Shown here: positions 57,804 to 64,000 of the stretch, piece after piece
Layout of the letters: the number at the start of each line of letters is the position of its first letter
Position numbering within the stretch: position 1 is the stretch's first letter
Assembly: GCA_913061315.1 (NCBI GenBank)
Contig: CAJXUC010000010.1
Location: forward strand, 1 to 64,000
Direction of reading: 5' to 3'
Source of the DNA: an uncultured Gammaproteobacteria bacterium
GTDB lineage: Bacteria; Pseudomonadota; Gammaproteobacteria; GCA-001735895
DNA length: 64,000 nucleotides
Made by a program: the position numbers and the translations under genes
Notes under the pieces: generated by a model
Seen by the model: only the letters and a program-made list of their open reading frames with translations
What the model was told of the DNA's origin: nothing
Database searches by the model: none

Positions 57804-59198
57804 ATGCCGCTGGAAAGTGTAAAAAAACCAATGCTATTGGTGATTGATGATGATTCAATTATTGCGGATAGTCTAGAATACATGCTAAATGACGATTATC
57901 ACATTGAGCGTGCGGTTGATCGGCAGACAAGCTTCGATTTGTTAAATCAGATCGCACAGTCTCCCACCTTGGCCTTAGTCGATTTGGGATTACCACCAGA
58001 CATTCACACCCCAGATGAAGGTATGGCTGTTATTGGTCAGATATTCAGGCTTTACCCATCAACTCGAATTTTGGTGCTATCCGGACAGGATAGTAAGCAA
58101 TATAAGTGTCAGGCAATGGCTGCAGGTGCTGCCGATTTTATCGAAAAACCTTGTGATATTGCACAGATAAAAGCTCGACTAATGAAACAATTAAAAATTA
58201 GTGGTAACGAACTTGGTGTTCGTAGTCAACTAATAGGTATTGTGGGGTCGAGTGAACCGATAGAGCTGTTGAGAATGCAAATTATTCAGCTGGCCAGTTC
58301 ACCCTATCCATTACTGATAGAAGGTGAGTCAGGAAGTGGCAAAGAAGTAGTTGCCAGGAATTTACACTTTTGTAGCGACCGTCAAAATCAGTTATTTTTA
58401 ACTTTGAATTGTGCGGCATTTAATGGCGAGTTACTTGAATCACAATTATTTGGTCACATAAAAGGCGCCTTTACTGGCGCAACAGAAGCGAAAAAAGGGT
58501 TCTTTGAAGAAGTCGGCACGGGCACTTTGCTATTGGACGAAATAGCTGACTTGCCACTGGGCTTACAAGCCAAGCTACTCCGAGTGTTAGAGGATGGTGA
58601 GTATTATCGCTTGGGCGAGACACAACCCCGATATGCTACTGCTAGAGTGCTAGCGGCGACTAACAAAGATATATTAACAGCAATTGAAAATGGTTTTTTT
58701 CGAGAAGATCTTTACCACCGATTGAGTGTGCTAACAATACGTGTTCCAAATCTGCGTGAAAGAGGTGATGATAAGTTTGAGCTACTCGATTACTTTAAAC
58801 GTGAAGTAAGTGATCATGTATCAACCTTTCATTTTAATGAAGCAACCATGAAGGTTTGGGGTGAATATGCATTCCTAGGTAATGTAAGGGAATTAAGAAA
58901 CATAGTAATAAGGCTATCAGCCAAATATGCAGGTCAACCCATTAAGCCAGAAGCTTTAAAGCTAGAAATGACAGGGATCAAAAAGAACCTAAATAAAAAA
59001 ACCAAGGACAACTGGCTCAGGAGTTCACTAAATGAAAATGGGTTTCAGCTCGATCAAATGTTGAAATCAGTCGAAAAAGAATGGATCGAAATGGCAATGG
59101 CCGACCACAATGGAAATATGAGTAAGGTTGCTGAAATGCTGGGCATTAACCGTACAACGCTCTATGGTAGAATGGGGAAAATAGACCGTAAACACTAA
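57804..59198 (+). CDS. Sigma-54-type response regulator (PrsR-like subgroup)
   Basis: NtrC-family activator of 464 residues. Receiver domain with VIDDD near residue 14 and phospho-acceptor Asp60 in LALVDLGLPPD; AAA domain with Walker A GESGSGKE (174-181), GAFTGA (221-226) for sigma-54 contact, LLLDEIADLP and NVRELRN; C-terminal Fis-type helix-turn-helix (NMSKVAEMLGINRTTLYGRM). The receiver resembles regulators found with PEP-CTERM/exopolysaccharide loci. No histidine kinase is adjacent. Position between two secretin loci suggests it controls one or both. Confidence 0.9.
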   Translation: MPLESVKKPMLLVIDDDSIIADSLEYMLNDDYHIERAVDRQTSFDLLNQIAQSPTLALVDLGLPPDIHTPDEGMAVIGQIFRLYPSTRILVLSGQDSKQYKCQAMAAGAADFIEKPCDIAQIKARLMKQLKISGNELGVRSQLIGIVGSSEPIELLRMQIIQLASSPYPLLIEGESGSGKEVVARNLHFCSDRQNQLFLTLNCAAFNGELLESQLFGHIKGAFTGATEAKKGFFEEVGTGTLLLDEIADLPLGLQAKLLRVLEDGEYYRLGETQPRYATARVLAATNKDILTAIENGFFREDLYHRLSVLTIRVPNLRERGDDKFELLDYFKREVSDHVSTFHFNEATMKVWGEYAFLGNVRELRNIVIRLSAKYAGQPIKPEALKLEMTGIKKNLNKKTKDNWLRSSLNENGFQLDQMLKSVEKEWIEMAMADHNGNMSKVAEMLGINRTTLYGRMGKIDRKH

Positions 59199-59827
59199 AC
59201 GTCCTTTGTTACAGGACTGTTGAATAACCACAAAACAAAAAATAATCGAAGGGTAAAGCCACTCATAAACTTTAAAAGTTCAGGTGATATGGATCAAGTG
59301 ACTTTTGAGTTTACCTGCAGACTTACAATGGAAAGATAAGAAAAAATCTGAAGCCACAATAATCCATTAAGCCATATATAAAAACGGCAAAACCAGTTCC
59401 ATCCAAATGGCTGCGTCAACATATATCTTCAGTCAGATAATGCCAAAACCTATCGTTAAAAGAATTCCTTCGTTTCAAAATAATCAGATTATCCTGAGTG
59501 GGTGACAGAACAAAAAGTTAATACACCAGTACCGTTTTTTGATAGCTAATAGACATAATAAAATTAAATTAAATGCAGAGGAGTCAAAAGATAAGGTTTA
59601 TGGAGGACTCGATGTTTAAGAGTCATAAAAGAAATTAAAAAAACCATCGCGTCAAGTTGATATTTAGATATGTAATCAAAAACCTACACACATTAGTGAA
59701 TTGGTCTATAGCGTAAAAAAAACTAATCGGTAATAATTACGGAAAGAATAAAAGAATTTCACAAAAATTATTTTAAAAGATCGATTACGACACGGTTTAA
59801 ATCAGTGTTATTAAATTAAGATAGTTT
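59199..59827. other. Intergenic region, A/T-rich, no gene recognised
   Basis: Lies between the response regulator and the second secretin cluster. Only frames of under 30 codons are present. No -24/-12 sigma-54 promoter (TGGCAC-N5-TTGC) was found by eye, though the regulator upstream would be expected to use one. Confidence 0.45.
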
Positions 59828-59947
59828 ATGTTTACAGACAAACAAAAATTTGAAGAAAATCACCTTACGAAAGAAAATTTAAGACTATTGAGAGCACGCG
59901 CAGAGAGAGCTAGGCAGTGCAATAAACTAATTGGAAAACTTCAGTAA
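59828..59947 (+). CDS. Small 39-residue charged protein
   Basis: ATG-initiated ORF of 39 codons, strongly charged and helical in pattern (KQKFEENHLT, LRLLRARAERARQ, KLIGKL). The shape, an acidic/polar start, an ENLRLLRARAERAR helix and a basic end, recalls small conserved proteins of about 40-50 residues in Proteobacteria. It stands out from the surrounding A/T-rich non-coding DNA. No good Shine-Dalgarno. Confidence 0.45.
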   Translation: MFTDKQKFEENHLTKENLRLLRARAERARQCNKLIGKLQ

Positions 59948-59999
59948 AGTAGTCCTTTAATTTTAAAATAATGGAGATGCCTCTAAGTCAGACTTAAAG

Positions 60000-60027
60000 G
60001 TACATTCTTAAAAGTACATTCTTAAAA
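60000..60027 (+). repeat. Tandem 14-bp repeat ahead of the second secretin cluster
   Basis: GTACATTCTTAAAA occurs twice in perfect tandem (60000-60013, 60014-60027), bounded by GG on the left and GTACC on the right so that GGTAC/GTACC form outer inverted ends. It ends 13 nt before the start codon at 60041, in the space where a ribosome site is expected. Confidence 0.8.
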
Positions 60028-60040
60028 GTACCCTAACATA

Positions 60041-61636
60041 ATGTATGAAAAATATTTCGGTTTAAATAGACCGCCATTTAAGATAACGCCTGATACTAGC
60101 CTCTTTTATAGTGGTGGTGAACGTGGGGATATTTTAGGTGCGCTAGTCTATGCTGTTCATCGAGGGGAAGGTATTGTCAAAGTTGTCGGTGAAGTTGGCA
60201 GTGGTAAAACGATGCTATGCCGAATGCTGCAACAAGAACTACCAAAGTCAGTAGAAATTATTTATATCGCCAACCCGAGCGTTTCAGCTGAAGACATATT
60301 ATTTGTAATTGCACACGAACTCGAATTAGCCATTCCGAATAAAACATCAAAGCATGAGGTTATGCATAGGTTGCAAGAGTACCTCGTACAAAAGCATGTG
60401 GAAAATAAACAAGTCGTCCTCTTCATCGAAGAAGCACAAGGCATGCCTTTAAGTACATTAGAAGAAATACGATTATTATCCAATCTAGAAACAGGTCAAA
60501 ATAAACTACTTCAAATAATTTTATTTGGTCAACCCGAACTAGATGAAAACCTGGCCAAAAAATCTATTCGTCAACTTCGAGAAAGAATCACTCACTCCTT
60601 CAGCCTTTCACCCTTGTCTACTGATGAAGTATATTTCTATCTTAACTTTAGAATGAGAGAAGTGGGATATACAGGGCCAGAATTAATCAATAGAAAAATA
60701 GCAAAAAAAATACAGCGCTATTCAGGTGGACTACTGCGTCAAATTAACATCATCACAGATAAAATTTTACTATCAGCCTTTGCTGACAGCACGCATAACA
60801 TTACTAATAAGCAAGTTTTAGCCGCAGTCAGCGATAGCGATTTAAAACGTGAAGGGAGTGGCAATAATAAATGGGTAATAGGTGCGCTGCTAGTGACTAT
60901 TGCGTTGGCAATAGGCCATCATCAATTTGAAGAAGAATGGTTAGTATTTATTTTGGGAAAGACAGCAATTAATTCTATGGATCAAAATGAAAAACTGGTT
61001 CAAGCAGGAAAAAATAAATTAAGTAATCAAAATAATTTATATTTAGCTAAACCAGAAATTATAGAAACTAAAAAAACGATTTCCGATAGGGAAGATTCAA
61101 ATAGAGTCAGCGCACAAGTAGAAACTATTGAGAGTAGTAAAATAAAATCCGTAGTGAAAAAGAGCCAAGAAAATAGAGAAGCTTTAGGAAGTGATAGTCT
61201 TTATAAGGTAATTAATTCAGTCGAACTAGTATCAAAAATAAAAAAGTCAAAAGAAATTTTACTCAATGATGCTAATCGAGATCTAGAATTAGTTAAAGAA
61301 TACGATCAATGGATTGACGAAAAAAAAAGATCAAGTCTTGAATGGTTGGCTAATGCCAATAAAGAGGGTGTGACCATACAGGTAATGATGCTAAACCAAT
61401 CTAAGGGTGAAGAGTTGGTTCATTTTTTACAAAATGATTGGTCGCTCGATTTAGATCAGACACATTTATATGAATTTCAGTCTACTTCTCGACATGTCTA
61501 CTTTGTTTTTTATGGCGAATTCGACTCAGTGTCAAACGGTAGCAAGGAATTAAAAAAGCTCCCCATGGAAGTGAGGGCAAACAATCCCTATTTGCATTCA
61601 ATTTACAAGATGCAAGCAGCTTTGCTCAACGAGTAA
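60041..61636 (+). CDS. ExeA-type AAA ATPase with transmembrane helix and C-terminal SPOR domain
   Basis: 531 residues. The N-terminal ATPase parallels MshM: MYEKYFGLNRPPFKITPDTS, Walker A GEVGSGKT (50-57), LFIEEAQG as Walker B, ILFGQPELDE. A membrane helix (about 279-293) is followed by a Lys/Glu/Ser-rich linker, then a SPOR-like domain (about 432-529: VTIQVMML, HVYFVFYGEFDSV, LPMEVRANNPYLHSI). SPOR domains bind glycan strands without stem peptides. It could combine ATPase action inside with cell-wall binding outside to place the secretin encoded next. No clear Shine-Dalgarno. Confidence 0.86.
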   Translation: MYEKYFGLNRPPFKITPDTSLFYSGGERGDILGALVYAVHRGEGIVKVVGEVGSGKTMLCRMLQQELPKSVEIIYIANPSVSAEDILFVIAHELELAIPNKTSKHEVMHRLQEYLVQKHVENKQVVLFIEEAQGMPLSTLEEIRLLSNLETGQNKLLQIILFGQPELDENLAKKSIRQLRERITHSFSLSPLSTDEVYFYLNFRMREVGYTGPELINRKIAKKIQRYSGGLLRQINIITDKILLSAFADSTHNITNKQVLAAVSDSDLKREGSGNNKWVIGALLVTIALAIGHHQFEEEWLVFILGKTAINSMDQNEKLVQAGKNKLSNQNNLYLAKPEIIETKKTISDREDSNRVSAQVETIESSKIKSVVKKSQENREALGSDSLYKVINSVELVSKIKKSKEILLNDANRDLELVKEYDQWIDEKKRSSLEWLANANKEGVTIQVMMLNQSKGEELVHFLQNDWSLDLDQTHLYEFQSTSRHVYFVFYGEFDSVSNGSKELKKLPMEVRANNPYLHSIYKMQAALLNE

Positions 61637-61657
61637 TAGTGGGCTAAAAAGGAAAAA

Positions 61658-63226
61658 ATGATGAAAATAATAGTATTGTTACTTACAGTGTTAGCTTTGA
61701 TTTCATGTCAAACACTGAAGCCAAAAAATAAACGAATGGGCGCAACAGGTCATGTTAATGATCCAATACCCACTTCGGCTTCACTAGCCACAGATATTCC
61801 TCCTATGGTCACTCAAGCGCCCATCATTTCAGCTCCCGAACCCGTTGAAAAGTTACAAACATTCACAGTAGTGGCAACAGCTGTACCTGCGAATGAATTA
61901 CTCTTTGCGCTGGCGCGTGATGCGCGATTAAACTTAGACATTGATTCATCCATTAGCAGTAATGTGAGCATAAACGCAATTGATCAAACATTGCCCCAAA
62001 TATTAAAGCGTGTGGCTCGCCAGGTTTCACTCAGGTATTATCTTGATGGCCCCAATTTAGTAATTGAAAAAGACAGTCCATTTATCCGGCTGTATCAAAT
62101 AGATTACTTAAACATATCAAGAAGTACATCCTCTAGTGTAGATATTGCAACACAGATTGCCTCAACTGGCAGTGATGGGGGTGGTGGAGGCAGTAACTCA
62201 TCGACCACAGTAAAGAATGAATCTGAAAATAATTTTTGGAAAAGTCTGGAAGAAAATATTACCTTAATGGCTAATGCAGGTGAAGTTTCAGGCACATTAA
62301 TATCTAATCGAGAGTCTGGCACAATATCGGTAAGAACCACGGCTTCGGCTCATAACGATATACAAGAGTTTATTGATCGAGTCATTAGTAGTGCGCGCAA
62401 ACAAGTATTAATCGAAGCCACAATAGTCGAAGTAACACTTAATGATGACTTTCAAGCGGGTATCGATTGGTCTCAAATTTCAAATGGCAATGGGGGGAGT
62501 TATCAGCAAAGTTTTTTAGGAGGCGCATTGGGTACTGCCCCATTCACTGCCCTGACCTATAAGAATGATAATGCTGATAGAAATGTAACCGCATCTATCC
62601 GGGCACTAGATGCCTTTGGTGATGTGTCTGTAATGTCTAGCCCCAAAATAATGGCACTAAATAATCAGACGTCAATACTTAAAGTAGTAGATAACCGCGT
62701 TTACTTTGAAACGGATGCCACAATTATTGCCACTACAGATGGTGTGGCTGGAAGGCCTGTTGTTACAACTGAAATTAAAACAGTTCCAGTAGGTTTTGTA
62801 ATGAATGTCACACCCTACATAACAGATGATAGGGAAATAATTTTGAATATACGCCCAACATTATCTCGCATATTACGGTTTGTGAATGACCCTAATCCAG
62901 AATTAGCCGATGCCGGCATAATCAATGCAATTCCAGAAATTCAAGTCCGTGAAATGGAATCAGTATTAAGAGTTGCGGATGGCAATACGGCAGTAATAGG
63001 GGGGTTAATGCAAGATACTGCTAGTAATACGAGTTCAGGAATTCCTGGATTAAGGAGCCTCCCAGGCATTGGGTTTCTGTTTGGTACTCATAGTGAGCAG
63101 CTAGATAAAACTGAATTAGTCATTTTTCTCAGGCCCAGAATTATTGATAACGCAAGCCTTGATACTAGCTTGCAAGACTTCAAGCGTTTTCTGAAACCCG
63201 ATGTATGGTCGGACAAGGTACAGTAG
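61658..63226 (+). CDS. Second secretin, MshL/PilQ-like lipoprotein
   Basis: 522 residues with a lipoprotein signal (LALISC, cysteine 17), an N0/STN-like domain (VPANELLFALARDARLNLDID), N domains with a Gly/Ser linker (SDGGGGGSNSS), VLIEATIVEVTLNDDFQAGIDW, and the secretin channel (VIGGLMQDT, GIPGLRSLPGIGFLFGT, ELVIFLRPRI). It is a clear paralogue of MshL at 47311, sharing domain order but differing widely. It follows the SPOR-ATPase by 21 nt and precedes the next gene by 9 nt. Confidence 0.92.
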   Translation: MMKIIVLLLTVLALISCQTLKPKNKRMGATGHVNDPIPTSASLATDIPPMVTQAPIISAPEPVEKLQTFTVVATAVPANELLFALARDARLNLDIDSSISSNVSINAIDQTLPQILKRVARQVSLRYYLDGPNLVIEKDSPFIRLYQIDYLNISRSTSSSVDIATQIASTGSDGGGGGSNSSTTVKNESENNFWKSLEENITLMANAGEVSGTLISNRESGTISVRTTASAHNDIQEFIDRVISSARKQVLIEATIVEVTLNDDFQAGIDWSQISNGNGGSYQQSFLGGALGTAPFTALTYKNDNADRNVTASIRALDAFGDVSVMSSPKIMALNNQTSILKVVDNRVYFETDATIIATTDGVAGRPVVTTEIKTVPVGFVMNVTPYITDDREIILNIRPTLSRILRFVNDPNPELADAGIINAIPEIQVREMESVLRVADGNTAVIGGLMQDTASNTSSGIPGLRSLPGIGFLFGTHSEQLDKTELVIFLRPRIIDNASLDTSLQDFKRFLKPDVWSDKVQ

Positions 63227-63235
63227 GAGCCTCTA

Positions 63236-64000
63236 ATGAGTTTACTATTAGATGCACTTAAAAAAGCTGCAGAGCAAAAAGAGGAAAAATCTGAGGCGAC
63301 TATTACTCAGACGGTTAACTATTATGACAAGACATCTGTTATGGAAGACACTCATACAGAAATAGATAATACGTTTACCTCGGATGAAAATCGAATTAAG
63401 TCTGAAAAAAAAGAAGGGATAGTTAAGGATCACACCTTAACTCAATTTGAACATGACGCGACAGAAGTTCTAGTTGATGATGAAAGTCAGTATGAAGATG
63501 TGACTCAGATCATTGAATTGCAGGATGGTGATGATCAAGAAATAGTTGATCCAGACAAGACTGTTTTAAACTATGACGAAGATGCCACCAAAATTTTACC
63601 CCGTCATGAAATAGATACGGATATCACGGAAGAATTAACAGAGCTAGTTGACAGTCAATCAGACAACCAATCAGACAACCAATCAGACAACCAATCAGAC
63701 AATGATTCAGTAGAATCAGAAGAATTGTCTTTAGCCTTAATTGAAAATGACGACTCAACATCGACTCAGACGAGAGGTAGTGACGAAACATCATTACTGA
63801 CAACAGACACGTTAGTACCTGACACCGTATTGCTAAAATCATCAATCACAGACGAACAGATTAATAGTTCGGCAGTCGATTCAGAATTAGATGAGGTTCA
63901 AGAACCTGGCGCATCAAAAAATAATACGGTTAGTAACCAACAAGTAGGCCTCAATAAGACAGTTGAAAAAGGTCACGAGTCATCACTAGACTCAGCTGAA
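63236..64000 (+). CDS. Long acidic protein, third gene of second secretin cluster (partial)
   Basis: Open for all 255 codons to the window end, so the C-terminus is missing. It starts MSLLLDALKKAAEQKEEK, an N-terminus shared by proteins next to pilus/secretion ATPases in gammaproteobacteria (compare MshN and GspB-type openings). The rest seen is very acidic and Ser/Thr/Gln-rich with no membrane segment yet, and contains a QSDN repeat. It is probably the MshN-like TPR partner, but no TPR is visible in this part. GGAGC lies 8 nt before the ATG. Confidence 0.82.
   Translation, partial: MSLLLDALKKAAEQKEEKSEATITQTVNYYDKTSVMEDTHTEIDNTFTSDENRIKSEKKEGIVKDHTLTQFEHDATEVLVDDESQYEDVTQIIELQDGDDQEIVDPDKTVLNYDEDATKILPRHEIDTDITEELTELVDSQSDNQSDNQSDNQSDNDSVESEELSLALIENDDSTSTQTRGSDETSLLTTDTLVPDTVLLKSSITDEQINSSAVDSELDEVQEPGASKNNTVSNQQVGLNKTVEKGHESSLDSAE
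63657..63702 (+). repeat. 12-bp coding tandem repeat
   Basis: AATCAGACAACC is repeated three times from 63657 with a fourth, changed copy (AATCAGACAATG), in frame, encoding QSDN units. Multiples of three keep the frame, so copy number could vary without breaking the protein. Confidence 0.9.

Noticed and set aside
63657..63702. CRISPR-like repeat
   Set aside because: Units are 12 bp with no spacers and lie in frame inside a coding region.

Overview
The window reads as a chromosomal segment of a free-living, probably marine, gammaproteobacterium of moderate-to-low G+C. The pointers are a yibN-like rhodanese/secB/gpsA/trmL block, a gmk-rpoZ pair, a sodium-pumping oxaloacetate decarboxylase (oadGAB) and a long MSHA-type IV pilus locus. 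No tRNA, rRNA, CRISPR array or intact insertion sequence was recognised. The first 49 bases are not genomic: they are an Illumina Nextera i5 adapter left on a contig end.

Layout. 0.3-3.8 kb: a CLC chloride channel without its gating glutamate, gmk-rpoZ, tcdA. 4.0-9.2 kb: a purine module (BMP-type binding protein, PuuD urate hydroxylase, guanine deaminase, 8-oxoguanine deaminase). 9.4-12.7 kb: oadGAB. 12.8-15.0 kb: an ArsR-methyltransferase fusion regulator divergent from a betaine-homocysteine methyltransferase, with a 20-bp palindrome between them. 15.0-19.3 kb: a gene-poor stretch holding an orphan N,N-dimethylformamidase-type large subunit and a heavily degraded DMSP-lyase (dddP) pseudogene. 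19.3-24.4 kb: heterotetrameric sarcosine oxidase soxBDAG. 24.8-26.4 kb: arfB, csaA and a small unknown protein. 26.4-36.1 kb: one long minus-strand operon uraH-xdhA-xdhB-xdhC-ABC transporter (ATPase and two permeases)-class II aldolase, facing a GntR regulator across a region with two operator-like repeats. 37-44.5 kb: a divergent uracil-DNA-glycosylase-like protein, an M48 lipoprotein protease, an aldehyde dehydrogenase, a TauE/SafE permease, and the rhodanese/secB/gpsA/trmL block.

44.7-57.7 kb is an MSHA pilus locus (mshI, a PilN-like gene, mshJKLMNEGF, then mshCDOP) in which the only major-type pilin gene lies on the opposite strand between mshF and mshC. A sigma-54-type response regulator follows. 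From 60 kb a second, paralogous cluster begins: an ExeA-type ATPase fused to a SPOR domain, an MshL-like secretin, and a long acidic protein running off the window end. It may be a second secretin-based pilus or secretion machine.

Functional picture. The two purine clusters fit together: a purine importer, guanine to xanthine (guaD), xanthine to urate (xdhABC), 8-oxoguanine to urate, urate to 5-hydroxyisourate (puuD), then hydrolysis (uraH). Later steps (OHCU decarboxylase, allantoinase) are not in the window. Betaine-homocysteine methyltransferase and sarcosine oxidase belong to glycine-betaine use, and with the DMFase-like gene and dddP remnant they make 13-24 kb look like a changing methylated-osmolyte region. 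Identities are by eye from motifs and remembered family sequences; no search was run.
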